Below the pieces are notes generated by a model. That model saw nothing but the letters and a program-made list of their open reading frames with translations, had not been told where the DNA came from and ran no database searches. A program made the position numbers and the translations under genes. Positions 7,456-14,865 of a stretch of 16,392 bases of DNA are shown here, piece after piece; positions within the stretch are counted from its first letter, which is position 1; each line of letters opens with the position of its first letter. This stretch comes from JBJHCA01 sp050485785 (GTDB lineage Bacteria > Bacteroidota > Bacteroidia > Chitinophagales > Saprospiraceae): the NCBI GenBank assembly GCA_050485785.1, contig JBJHCA010000073.1, positions 1 through 16,392 of the forward strand. The letters are read 5' to 3'.

Positions 7456-9648
7456 TTACTGAATGTAATCAATAAAGATTCTCAAACTTTCTTCAAGATG
7501 CCTGTCCTTCTGGAGGTTTTCATGCCAGGCCTGAATCCTGTTGATACGGGAAGAATCTCCGGCCATGGCTATTTGGTCGGCCTTCGGAGTAAGAATAGCT
7601 AAACCTTCGATGTTGTAATTTTCAAGTTCATCAGGTCGGGTTGAAGTTCGGGCATCTGTCATTCTTTCCCTGAATTTGTCAAGATGAAGCGGGAAAAGGG
7701 TATTTTCCTGCATTTGCTTCATGCGGACGGCTTCCTGCTCTATGTAGTTAAAATAGGTATCATTTTGAATTCTTGACTGACTTTCCACAATGAGCAAGGG
7801 AAGTTGCTGATGCATATCAAGCACTTTTTGTTCAAACCGGAGAGCATCAATTTCGCTCCAATCAAGCGGGAAGTCATAGGCTTTTTCACCAATATCCACA
7901 TACTGGTAACGGTCGGGTAACACGATGTCGGGCACTACACCATATAACTGGGTGGTACCGCCATTGATGCGATAAAACTTCTGGATGGTCATTTTGAGTG
8001 AACCCAGCGGTTTATGTTCTTCAAAACCGTTGATAAGGCGGTCGAGATCAATGAAGCGCTGCACAGTACCTTTTCCGTAAGTGGATGCACTTCCGATAAT
8101 AATCGCCCTGCCGTAATCCTGAAGAGCTGCAGCCATAATTTCAGAAGCAGATGCACTGAATGCATTCACCAGAATTACCAGAGGGCCGTCATAATGCACT
8201 GAGGCATCGGTATCGCGCAACACCCTGGGCCTCCCTTCACGACTCTGTACCTGCACTATGGGTCCGCGTTCAATAAAAAGCCCGGTCATTCTCACCACAT
8301 CATTCAAAGAGCCTCCGCTGTTGTTACGCAGGTCGAGTATGAGTCCTTCAATGCCATCATTTTTGAGTTTGGTGATCTCATCGCGTACATCATCGGTACA
8401 ATTTCTGCCACCGGTGTTGTTAAAGTCTGCATAGAATTTAGGCAAATGAATGATGCCGAACTTCTGGTTATTGAAATCAAGTAAAGCAGAACGTGCAAAT
8501 CCTTCTTCAAGGATCACCACATCTCTGATAATGGGGATGTCAATAACTGTTTCATCAACTTTTCGAACGGTGAGTATCACTTTGGTTCCCTTGGGGCCTC
8601 TCACCAGGCTGACCACATCATCGAGGCGCATGTCCTTGAGTTCAACCGGATCTTCGCCATCTTCTGCCACAGCCAGAATGATATCATCTGCTTTGAGCTC
8701 TCCCTGAATCCATGAAGGACTACCGGGTACAATTTCCGACACAATAGTATAGCCATCGCGGGAGGTAAGCCTGGCACCAATGCCTTCAAGTCGGCCGGAC
8801 ATTCCTATATCAAAATTTTGACGCTGAACCGGTTCAAAGTAATTGGTATGCGGATCATAGGCGCCTGCAATGGCATTGAGGTAATCGCTGTAACGATCGC
8901 GGCGGTCGTAGGTTTCCAGACGTTTGAACCACTCGTTATAGTTTTCTCTGACTCTTTCTCTGGCCTCAGCTTCGAGTTCATCAAGCGGTTTGATTTCAGC
9001 GTCAGGGTTGGTTTCCAGCGCTCGTTCATGGCGTTCCAGGGCTCTGTGGATCCGGCTGAGTACATCATAAGCAATGGCTTTTTGCCATAATGATTTCTGT
9101 TCAGCCCTTGTTTCGGGAAACATTATCCGCTCAGGGCTGGACTCCATGAAAGCGTCTGAATAGAGATCAACCGGCTTGTCGATAATTTCATCAAAAAGAA
9201 GCCTGGCTTCAGCAATACGCTTATCCATCAGGGATACGCTGAGATCAAAAAATTCCGTGGAAGCCTCCTCTACCTGATAATGGAGTCGGTTTTGGTACTG
9301 TTCAAGTTTATTGACATCTTCCAACAAAAGGAAGCGTTTTCTGCTGTCCAGTGAACGGAGGTAAAGAGTATATGCCCTTTTGGAGAACTCTTCATCCAGC
9401 GGACGTTCATCAAAGTGAAAATTTTTGAGCCCGGCCAAAACAGAGCGAAGTAATAGCTGCTCCTTATCCGGATCACTCAGCTGATCGGCATCGGCAGTGG
9501 CAAAAAATACGGGCTCGCTTTGACCCGTGGAGAGAAATGACTGAGGAATCAGCGTGCTTGACCAGTAAAAAATACCGGCCAGCGGCAGCATGATAAGGAA
9601 CTTCCAATGGCTGTGTATCCACATATTTATTTGTTGAGCATTTTGCAT
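7456..9648 (-). CDS. prc: Tail-specific (carboxy-terminal processing) periplasmic protease Prc
   Basis: This is a 730-residue S41-family serine protease that cleaves periplasmic and envelope proteins from their C-termini. A single hydrophobic segment (residues 16-34) serves as signal anchor or signal peptide. A long helical region follows (about 60-270, the N-terminal domain of the Prc/TSP family). The PDZ domain spans about 280-365 and contains GIGARLTSRDGYTIV and VPGSPSW. The catalytic domain contains GLILDLRNNSGGSL (435-448), SASASE (498-503) and YGKGTVQ (524-530). Aligning with E. coli Prc puts the serine at Ser500 and the lysine of the Ser-Lys dyad at Lys526. The C-terminal helical part (about 595-730) matches the extra domain of large Prc proteins. 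An ATG eight codons further in (9624) is an alternative start that keeps the membrane segment. Confidence 0.95.
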   Translation of the reverse strand: MQNAQQINMWIHSHWKFLIMLPLAGIFYWSSTLIPQSFLSTGQSEPVFFATADADQLSDPDKEQLLLRSVLAGLKNFHFDERPLDEEFSKRAYTLYLRSLDSRKRFLLLEDVNKLEQYQNRLHYQVEEASTEFFDLSVSLMDKRIAEARLLFDEIIDKPVDLYSDAFMESSPERIMFPETRAEQKSLWQKAIAYDVLSRIHRALERHERALETNPDAEIKPLDELEAEARERVRENYNEWFKRLETYDRRDRYSDYLNAIAGAYDPHTNYFEPVQRQNFDIGMSGRLEGIGARLTSRDGYTIVSEIVPGSPSWIQGELKADDIILAVAEDGEDPVELKDMRLDDVVSLVRGPKGTKVILTVRKVDETVIDIPIIRDVVILEEGFARSALLDFNNQKFGIIHLPKFYADFNNTGGRNCTDDVRDEITKLKNDGIEGLILDLRNNSGGSLNDVVRMTGLFIERGPIVQVQSREGRPRVLRDTDASVHYDGPLVILVNAFSASASEIMAAALQDYGRAIIIGSASTYGKGTVQRFIDLDRLINGFEEHKPLGSLKMTIQKFYRINGGTTQLYGVVPDIVLPDRYQYVDIGEKAYDFPLDWSEIDALRFEQKVLDMHQQLPLLIVESQSRIQNDTYFNYIEQEAVRMKQMQENTLFPLHLDKFRERMTDARTSTRPDELENYNIEGLAILTPKADQIAMAGDSSRINRIQAWHENLQKDRHLEESLRIFIDYIQ

Positions 9649-9689
9649 TTGCCCTTAATAACGCACTTAGTCCTTATTTGGTGCCAACT

Positions 9690-9703
9690 TTTTTGGCCAA
9701 AAA
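9690..9703. promoter_or_regulatory. 14-bp perfect palindrome upstream of prc
   Basis: TTTTTGGCCAAAAA is a perfect self-complementary sequence 42 bp ahead of the prc start. Its position fits a regulator binding site. A run of T's and A's around GGCC also arises easily by chance in AT-rich spacers, so I hold this loosely. No TAnnTTTG box is visible for prc. Confidence 0.25.
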
Positions 9704-9723
9704 CTACGTGAAATAGATAAATG

Positions 9724-9737
9724 CCCGATTTTTCGGG
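9724..9737 (-). terminator. Short hairpin between the sigma factor gene and prc
   Basis: CCCGA (9724-9728) and TCGGG (9733-9737) form a perfect 5-bp stem with a 4-base loop, 141 bp after the sigma factor stop. On the minus strand it is followed by a T-rich but interrupted stretch (catttatctattt). It is a weak terminator candidate: the stem is short and the T run is broken. Confidence 0.3.
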
Positions 9738-9877
9738 ATTAAGACATTTCATTGACAGCGGAGTACATGAATCATATGGCGAAGACATTCATGCCAAAGA
9801 GACTCAATAAAGCGGCAACTCAGTGAAAAACGGTGTGACCCACATTATTAAGCCGGCAAGATTGATAAAACTATGTA

Positions 9878-10402
9878 TTACTCATAATAAACGGACTGGG
9901 GATATCTGGCTTCAATGGCAGCTTTGAGTTCCTTTCTGGCAAAAAATATCCGCGATTTCACAGTACCTAAGGGCAAGTCAAGGTGATCGGCAATTTCCTG
10001 GTATTTAAACCCTTCATAATGCATAAGAAAAGGGACACGAAATGCATCCTGCAAATTCCCGATCATGTGGTTGAGCTCTTCAAGCATGATTCCTGACTCA
10101 GCACTGTTGGTAACTGCATTGGACCCTGAATTGATGTAGTAATCATTATCCGTGGCATCAAATACGGTATTGGCCTTTACTTTTTTTCGATAGTTGTTGA
10201 TGAAGATGTTCTTCATGATGGTAAAGGTCCATGCTTTAAAATTGGTACCCGGCCTGAATTTATCCTTATTGGTTAGTGCTCTGAATGCTGTTTCCTGATA
10301 CAAGTCTCTGGAATCTTCAGAATTACGGGTAAGGTGATAAGCAAAAGCCTGAAGCATGTTGGTCATTTTCTGTAACTGGGCATTAAATTCAGTGGTACTC
10401 AT
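9878..10402 (-). CDS. ECF-type RNA polymerase sigma factor
   Basis: This is a 174-residue sigma factor with region 2 at about 15-75 (DLYQETAFRAL and NFKAWTFTIMKNIFINNYRRK-like sequence, the core-binding and -10-recognition part). Region 4 is at about 108-160, with the helix-turn-helix at 132-159 (FKYQEIADHL, then LPLGTVKSR). Regions 1 and 3 are absent, which defines the ECF group. I begin at the ATG at 10402 (MSTTEFN), the usual start in Bacteroidota homologues. The frame is open to 10474, but that extension crosses the proposed promoter box. No anti-sigma gene is adjacent: the next gene downstream is prc and the upstream neighbours are sulfur transport genes. Such orphan sigma factors are common in this phylum, and the regulon cannot be read from here. 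Confidence 0.93.
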   Translation of the reverse strand: MSTTEFNAQLQKMTNMLQAFAYHLTRNSEDSRDLYQETAFRALTNKDKFRPGTNFKAWTFTIMKNIFINNYRKKVKANTVFDATDNDYYINSGSNAVTNSAESGIMLEELNHMIGNLQDAFRVPFLMHYEGFKYQEIADHLDLPLGTVKSRIFFARKELKAAIEARYPQSVYYE

Positions 10403-10450
10403 GGTTATTTTGTTTAGGTTATTAAAGTTCGTCCCTGTTTTTTGTTGAAG

Positions 10451-10482
10451 CAAATATATGCCTTTCTTAAACAAAACACAAA
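10451..10482 (-). promoter_or_regulatory. Promoter of the sigma factor gene
   Basis: On the minus strand, TTTG (10482 to 10479) and TATATTTG (10458 to 10451) match the Bacteroidota -33 and -7 elements exactly, with 20 bases between. The leader to the ATG at 10402 would be about 45 nucleotides. This is the best complete promoter in the window. Confidence 0.6.
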
Positions 10483-10893
10483 ATGAAACGAGTCAATTAT
10501 TTCACTATCCACTGATTTTTGTCAATTTTGGCCGTTAACACCTTAACAGACCTGATTTTTAGCAAACTTTAAAAGATTCAACTTTCAGTATTTTTTGAAA
10601 ATTGTTAAAATAGTTTAAGAATGAGATCACTCAGGCTAAAAAGACGGTGAACGGAAACGAATCCCTCTATATTCCGGGGCACAGGCTAAATTGACGACCA
10701 TGTACAACAAAGAGCTATGAAAAAATACGAGGCTCATTGTATTCATAACTCCCACATGGTAGCGTATGCAGTTTGGTCAATTGCCGTGAAAAGCACAAAG
10801 CCGGGCAAAAAAAGAGCGAAGCTTTTACGCTGTACTCTTTTCATTTCATGGTGACCGGGAAATCAATCCGGGCAGTGTATGAGGTGTATTGGT
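10483..10893. other. Intergenic region between the DUF6691 transporter gene and the sigma factor gene
   Basis: About 410 bp without a convincing gene. The part next to the sigma promoter (10483-10625) is AT-rich. A 45-codon plus-strand frame (ATG at 10717, TGA at 10852-10854), starting MKKYEAHC and rich in lysine and arginine, is the only small reading frame I noted. It has no clear promoter, no recognisable family and no signal peptide. CCGGG occurs twice at 10856-10871 in the same orientation, so it is not a hairpin. I see no terminator for the transporter gene. Confidence 0.5.
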
Positions 10894-11388
10894 TTAATGC
10901 GGGAGCCAATCCCGAAATCTGCCGTAAACCCATGTACCTGCCACTGCACTCAGGAGCGTAACGGCAATTACGGTAGCCCCGGTACCAATTTGTGCGAATA
11001 GTGGTCCGGGACAAGCACCGGTTATGGCCCAGCCCAGGCCGAAAAGTGTTGACCCGAAAATCTGTCCGCGGTTGAAGGTTTTGGGTTGCCATTTTACCGG
11101 TTCACCTTGCATAGTCAGCATATTGAACTTTCTGATGAGCCAAACTGAAACTAAACCAACCAATACGGCACTGCCTATGATACCGTACATGTGGAATGAC
11201 TGGAATCGAAACATTTCCTGAATCCGGAACCAGCTTACGATTTCGGCTTTGACAAAGACAATTCCGAAAGCAATCCCCACAATGAGGTATTTAATGAGGT
11301 GATACCATTTTGTTTCAATTTCACTATTGTTTACACAGATAGCATCCTGCGAGCGGATTTCGAGGTCTTTGATATCCTGTTGATTCAT
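10894..11388 (-). CDS. DUF6691 / YeeE-YedE family half-transporter, second component
   Basis: This 164-residue membrane protein is the second half of a split YeeE/YedE-type sulfur transporter, comparable to PmpB/DUF6691 proteins. Membrane segments are at about 30-48, 68-86, 108-126 and 133-153. The conserved loop reads GLGWAITGACPGPLF (117-131) with Cys126; in full-length YeeE (TsuA) cysteines of this type carry thiosulfate through the pore. About 25 hydrophilic residues precede the first membrane segment, longer than I expect for the family, and include Cys18; no internal ATG before the first segment offers a shorter start. It begins 11 bp after the stop of the first component on the same strand, so the two are surely co-expressed. 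The substrate is inferred from the family and from the neighbouring persulfide enzyme. Confidence 0.85.
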   Translation of the reverse strand: MNQQDIKDLEIRSQDAICVNNSEIETKWYHLIKYLIVGIAFGIVFVKAEIVSWFRIQEMFRFQSFHMYGIIGSAVLVGLVSVWLIRKFNMLTMQGEPVKWQPKTFNRGQIFGSTLFGLGWAITGACPGPLFAQIGTGATVIAVTLLSAVAGTWVYGRFRDWLPH

Positions 11389-11399
11389 GTTTAAGAGAG

Positions 11400-11975
11400 T
11401 TACAGGTTAAGAATTAGCGGTAAAAGAATATTGGCTGATAGAATCCCTCCCAGCATAAAGAATACAGTAGCTACAAGAGATGGCCACTGCAGTGTTGACA
11501 GGCCCATGATGGCATGGCCGCTGGTACAGCCCCCGGCATATCGGGTACCGAAACCAACCAGGAAACCACCCAATACTATCATGATCAAACCCCGGAGGGT
11601 AAAAAGACTTTCCCAGTTAAAGATCTCAGCCGGCACCAGATAGTCATACTCTGAAATTCCTATGGCAGTGAGGTCTGAGGCCAGATCCGGATGGACTTCT
11701 ACGGGGTCGGGATTGGCCAGAAAGCTCACTGCGATAATGCCGCCTAAAAGAATTCCACCTACAAAAAAGAGGTTCCAGGATTCTTTTCTCCAGTTATATT
11801 GAAAAAAGGGAATTCTTGAAGGCACACATGCAGCACAAACATGCCGGAGTGAGGAGGAGATACCGAATGACTTGTTGCCAATAAGCAGTAACAAGGGAAC
11901 CGTAAGGCCAATCAGCGGGCCGGCCACATACCAGGGCCATGGGCGGCTTACCCAATCGAGCAAAGTTTCATGCAT
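11400..11975 (-). CDS. YeeE/YedE family half-transporter, first component
   Basis: This 191-residue membrane protein is the first half of the split YeeE/YedE transporter. Segments at about 15-33, 66-86, 125-145 and 165-190 are hydrophobic. The family motif GFGTRYAGGCTSGH (141-154) carries Cys150, equivalent to the pore cysteines of thiosulfate transporter YeeE. A further pair, Cys47 and Cys50 in RHVCAAC, lies in the loop after the first segment. A soluble insertion (about 88-120) separates segments two and three. Together with the next gene it would make a full eight-segment transporter. The location just downstream of a persulfide dioxygenase-rhodanese gene suggests movement of thiosulfate or another reduced sulfur species; the direction of transport is unknown. 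The 159-bp leader region before it contains two strong inverted repeats. Confidence 0.9.
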   Translation of the reverse strand: MHETLLDWVSRPWPWYVAGPLIGLTVPLLLLIGNKSFGISSSLRHVCAACVPSRIPFFQYNWRKESWNLFFVGGILLGGIIAVSFLANPDPVEVHPDLASDLTAIGISEYDYLVPAEIFNWESLFTLRGLIMIVLGGFLVGFGTRYAGGCTSGHAIMGLSTLQWPSLVATVFFMLGGILSANILLPLILNL

Positions 11976-11992
11976 TGTTAAACAGATTGTAA

Positions 11993-12019
11993 GGCATGCC
12001 GGAGATTTTGTGGCATGCC
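11993..12019. repeat. Paired GGCATGCC palindromes upstream of the YeeE gene
   Basis: Two copies of the self-complementary octamer GGCATGCC (11993-12000 and 12012-12019) are separated by 11 bases. They can form an 8-bp hairpin in RNA or act as two sites for a dimeric protein. The pair ends 17 bp ahead of the YeeE ATG, where a hairpin could affect translation. Confidence 0.5.
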
Positions 12020-12050
12020 CGGGATAACCAATAAATTTGAGGAAATCATT

Positions 12051-12082
12051 CTCCTGCGGTATTTATATAAAGGCCACAGGAG
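12051..12082. repeat. 32-bp imperfect palindrome between the persulfide enzyme and YeeE genes
   Basis: The arms CTCCTG (12051-12056) and CAGGAG (12077-12082), the inner GG/CC pairs (12058-12059 with 12074-12075) and the core TTTATATAAA (12062-12071) share exactly the same centre. Of 16 base pairs across the dyad, 13 match. It begins 53 bp after the stop of the persulfide enzyme gene. No T run follows on the minus strand, so it resembles an operator, or a hairpin that protects or divides the transcript, more than an intrinsic terminator. Confidence 0.6.
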
Positions 12083-12134
12083 CAATGAATGGTGGTTTGT
12101 TCAACATCTACAATAACGTAGCCGGGAATACAGA

Positions 12135-13550
12135 TCAGATTTGTAAGACTTTACTCTGGCAAACAAAATCTGTAGTTGGCACATTGGTTTTTCTGATGCT
12201 AGCAAAGCCACCATCAACTTCGGTAAAGTTGCGAAATCCCCGCGCTTGCAGAATACTAGCAGCGACCATGCTGCGATACCCCCCTGCGCAATGCAGGTAA
12301 AAGTGTTCCGTATTGCTGAGATCTGCCATCCAAATGTTGATATATGCCAGAGGTTTGTTGTATGCATCTTCAATGTGCCTGGCCTCGTATTCACTTTCTT
12401 TTCTGACATCGATAACCACTGAGGAGTCCGGTTTGAATTCCTGAGCGAATTGTTGAGCAGAAATCCGATGTACGGAATCTGTTTCCATTTCTGCTTGTTT
12501 CCATGCACTGAACCCACCTTCCAGAAACCCGATCACATGGTCAAACCCAACTCGGCTAAGGCGGGTAACTGCTTCTTCTTCGCGCCCCGGATCGGTTACC
12601 AGTAATATAGGTTGTTCCACATCGGCAATCATGGCACCCACCCAGGGGGCAAAGTCGCCATCCAAACCAATGTTTACGGAACGCGGGATAAAACCCCGGG
12701 CAAAATCGGCTGATTTTCGGGTATCCAGCACCAGTGCACCCGATGCTTCAGCGGCTGCTTCAAATGCTTTCGGTGAAAGGGCAGTGAGTGCCTGGCTTAA
12801 AACCTTGTCAAAACTTCTGTACCCGGCCTTGTTCATGGCTACATTCTTCGGGAAGTATGCCGGAGGGGGCAACAGTCCTTCAGTAACAGCCTTGACGAAC
12901 GCTGCTTTGTTCGGTTGATTCAAAGCATAATTCACTCTTTTCTGGTTGCCGAGGGTGTCAACGGTTTCTTTCATCATATTTTTTCCGCAAGCCGAACCGG
13001 CACCGTGGGCAGGATATACGATCACGTCATCCGGCAAAGGCATAATTTTATTCATCAGGCTGTCGTACAATAAGCCTGCAAGGTCTTCTTTGGTGAGATT
13101 GGCTGCTTTTTGAGCCAGGTCAGGGCGACCAACATCGCCGAGAAACAAAGTATCGCCGGTAAACAGGGCATATTCCTTACCATTCTCATCCAAAAGCAGA
13201 TAGGTTGTGCTTTCCATGGTGTGGCCGGGCGTATGCAATACTTTGATGGAAACTTTACCCAGTTTAAAGATCTGACCGTCTTGTGCAATTAGCGCATCGA
13301 ACTCAGGTACAGCAGTAGGGCCATAAATGATAGGTGCCCCTGTTTTTTCACTCAGGTCTATATGTCCCGAAACGAAGTCTGCATGGAAGTGAGTTTCAAA
13401 AATGTATTTAATCGTAACCCCGTCTTTGGCCGCACGGTCTATATAGGGTTTAACTTCACGCAGAGGATCAATAATGGCAGCCTCGTTACCGGAGGTGATA
13501 TAATATGCTCCCTGTGCAAGGCAGCCGGTATAGATCTGTTCTACTTTCAT
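12135..13550 (-). CDS. Persulfide dioxygenase-rhodanese fusion (CstB-like MBL-fold protein)
   Basis: This 471-residue cytoplasmic enzyme has the three-part plan of Staphylococcus aureus CstB. Residues 1-245 are a metallo-beta-lactamase-fold persulfide dioxygenase: THFHADFVSGH (53-63; His54, His56, Asp58), TPGHT with His110, GDTLFLGDVGRPDL (132-145; Asp133) and His182. The iron ligands of this group are two histidines and an aspartate. Cys188 in AGSACGK sits near the metal, as a cysteine does in CstB. Residues about 265-350 form a rhodanese-like domain whose active-site cysteine is missing (LLVTDPGREE). Residues about 365-455 form a second rhodanese domain with an intact loop, HCAGGYRS, and Cys421. 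The expected chemistry is oxidation of persulfides to sulfite and sulfur transfer to yield thiosulfate. It lies between a Crp/Fnr regulator and a YeeE-type transporter, all on one strand. Confidence 0.92.
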   Translation of the reverse strand: MKVEQIYTGCLAQGAYYITSGNEAAIIDPLREVKPYIDRAAKDGVTIKYIFETHFHADFVSGHIDLSEKTGAPIIYGPTAVPEFDALIAQDGQIFKLGKVSIKVLHTPGHTMESTTYLLLDENGKEYALFTGDTLFLGDVGRPDLAQKAANLTKEDLAGLLYDSLMNKIMPLPDDVIVYPAHGAGSACGKNMMKETVDTLGNQKRVNYALNQPNKAAFVKAVTEGLLPPPAYFPKNVAMNKAGYRSFDKVLSQALTALSPKAFEAAAEASGALVLDTRKSADFARGFIPRSVNIGLDGDFAPWVGAMIADVEQPILLVTDPGREEEAVTRLSRVGFDHVIGFLEGGFSAWKQAEMETDSVHRISAQQFAQEFKPDSSVVIDVRKESEYEARHIEDAYNKPLAYINIWMADLSNTEHFYLHCAGGYRSMVAASILQARGFRNFTEVDGGFASIRKTNVPTTDFVCQSKVLQI

Positions 13551-13578
13551 GATTTAACTGTTTTATTGTGTAATGACA

Positions 13579-13607
13579 CAAAGGTAGGGCAAGGTGGCAT
13601 AAGTCAA
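13579..13607 (-). promoter_or_regulatory. Promoter of the persulfide dioxygenase-rhodanese gene
   Basis: On the minus strand, TACCTTTG (13586 to 13579) matches TAnnTTTG. TTG (13607 to 13605, in TGTTG) lies 18 bases upstream as a -33 element. The leader to the ATG at 13550 would be about 25 nucleotides. It falls within the 90-bp gap after the Crp/Fnr gene, so the enzyme gene can be transcribed independently of its regulator. Confidence 0.5.
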
Positions 13608-13616
13608 CAGTCACCA

Positions 13617-13625
13617 TTGTTACAA
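13617..13625. promoter_or_regulatory. Possible regulator site TTGTTACAA
   Basis: TTGT-T-ACAA is a short dyad about 10 bp upstream of the proposed -33 element of the persulfide enzyme promoter, where an activator would bind. It shares TTGT/ACAA ends with larger repeats at 14406-14427 and 14866-14878. Nine bases are too few to be confident. Confidence 0.25.
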
Positions 13626-13640
13626 AATGCTCAACATAGC

Positions 13641-14321
13641 TTATACGGGCAGGTCCTGCGGATTAAAAAAACTTTTCAACAGCTTAATCTGATTCCTGTA
13701 TAACAGCAGTTTCTCCTCGTTCTCCAGCTTTTTAAGTAACCGAGAAACCACCACCTTTGAGGTGGCCAGGTCATCGGCAATTTGCTGGTGAGATATATTT
13801 ACAACGGTTGATCCGCTGTTTTGAGATCGTTCAAGCAGATAAACGGACAACCTTTCATCCAGCTTCCTGAATGCAATCTGATCAATGGTTTTCAGCAATT
13901 CGTTGAACCGAAACTGAATGGTATTCATCACAAATGCTTTCCAGGTGCTGTATTTCACAAGCCACTCCTCCATTTTTGAAACCGGAACCGCGATCATCGT
14001 CACATTTTCCTCTGCAGTTGCTCTGATCTCGCTTTGCTGATATTGCATGCAACAAGTAAAAGTCATAGCACAACTTTCGAGTGCATTCACAAAGTACAAC
14101 AACAGTTCACGGCCTTCATCATCACGGCGGGTTACCTTAACTGATCCGCTCAGGATTAAAGGGATGTGTCTCATTACCTGGCCGTAGTCCATAATCAGCT
14201 CTCCGGCTTCCACTTCTTCAAACTTGCCTATCTGAATGATCTCTTCCACAAGCTTTGCTTCAAAAAGCCTGTTCAGTGTATTCCTGATTTCTTCAAGCAA
14301 GTATGTTTCATTATTTTTCAT
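13641..14321 (-). CDS. Crp/Fnr family transcriptional regulator with a cysteine cluster in the sensor domain
   Basis: This 226-residue regulator has an N-terminal cyclic-nucleotide-binding-type domain (about 20-130) and a C-terminal winged helix-turn-helix (about 150-215, with ISHQQIADDLATSKVVVSRL at 176-195). I start at the ATG at 14321; the frame is open to a TTG at 14369, but the ATG product begins like other members of the family. The sensor domain carries Cys84, Cys90 and Cys91 in ESCAMTFTCCM. It lacks the N-terminal four-cysteine set of Fnr, and I do not see the Arg/Ser phosphate-binding cassette of cAMP-binding Crp. Such cysteines could sense sulfane sulfur or redox state. The next gene on the strand is the persulfide dioxygenase-rhodanese, starting 90 bp further on, which makes that gene the likeliest target. 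Confidence 0.92.
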   Translation of the reverse strand: MKNNETYLLEEIRNTLNRLFEAKLVEEIIQIGKFEEVEAGELIMDYGQVMRHIPLILSGSVKVTRRDDEGRELLLYFVNALESCAMTFTCCMQYQQSEIRATAEENVTMIAVPVSKMEEWLVKYSTWKAFVMNTIQFRFNELLKTIDQIAFRKLDERLSVYLLERSQNSGSTVVNISHQQIADDLATSKVVVSRLLKKLENEEKLLLYRNQIKLLKSFFNPQDLPV

Positions 14322-14405
14322 AGCAACAGCGTAAACACATGTTAACTGCCTGATGGGCACCCGGTTCAAAGCGGCAACAGGATTTTTTTTCAGGATAACT
14401 CTTTG

Positions 14406-14427
14406 TTGTTGCTGTATGTCGCAACAA
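14406..14427. promoter_or_regulatory. Operator-like inverted repeat TTGTTGC-N8-GCAACAA upstream of the Crp/Fnr gene
   Basis: Perfect 7-bp arms (14406-14412 and 14421-14427) flank an 8-bp spacer, about 85 bp before the regulator's ATG. The length and spacing suit a dimeric regulator binding two consecutive major grooves, so autoregulation is plausible. The binding protein is not known. Confidence 0.4.
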
Positions 14428-14865
14428 AACCGGGTTCCTGCTCAAAGACTATCGCAGTTGGGCCTCAATTTTGCGGTTTGCCGGTGACAATAATCAGGCA
14501 TCAGTCTTGTAAAACTACAGAAAAACTCATTAACACACTAGCGATGATATTCACCGTCAAAATTTTTGGAACAGACAGCCAATTTTTTTGAGGCACTCCC
14601 GTTTAAAGAGCCCTGTTGAAAACAAATCATTAAGTAGCAATGAAATAAAAAACCGGGCCGAACAGATTTTGTGAAATCGATATAAAAGTTGCATATTTAG
14701 GCCACTCAAATTAGAAAACACTATTTTAGGGTATGGTCATTAACCGGACCGGTCAAAAAAAGTAACTCAAATTTTACATAGCACTACATTGGCTGTAATT
14801 GGGCCGCATAACACCGGGCAATACACCAAAGTTTGAAACCGTGGCATCAATGATAAAATGAATGG

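Noticed and set aside
10403..10474. N-terminal extension of the sigma factor to 10474
   Set aside because: The extension covers the TATATTTG promoter box, and family members start at the MSTxEFN methionine.
10856..10871. CCGGG ... CCGGG as a terminator hairpin for the DUF6691 gene
   Set aside because: The two copies are direct repeats, not inverted, so they cannot pair.
14322..14369. Upstream TTG start for the Crp/Fnr regulator
   Set aside because: The 16 extra residues are not typical of the family. The ATG at 14321 gives a normal-length protein.
14743..14753. ACCGG-A-CCGGT followed by an A run as a terminator
   Set aside because: On the plus strand it is followed by A's, and on the minus strand the T run comes before the hairpin, so neither orientation gives an intrinsic terminator. 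Too short to call an operator alone.
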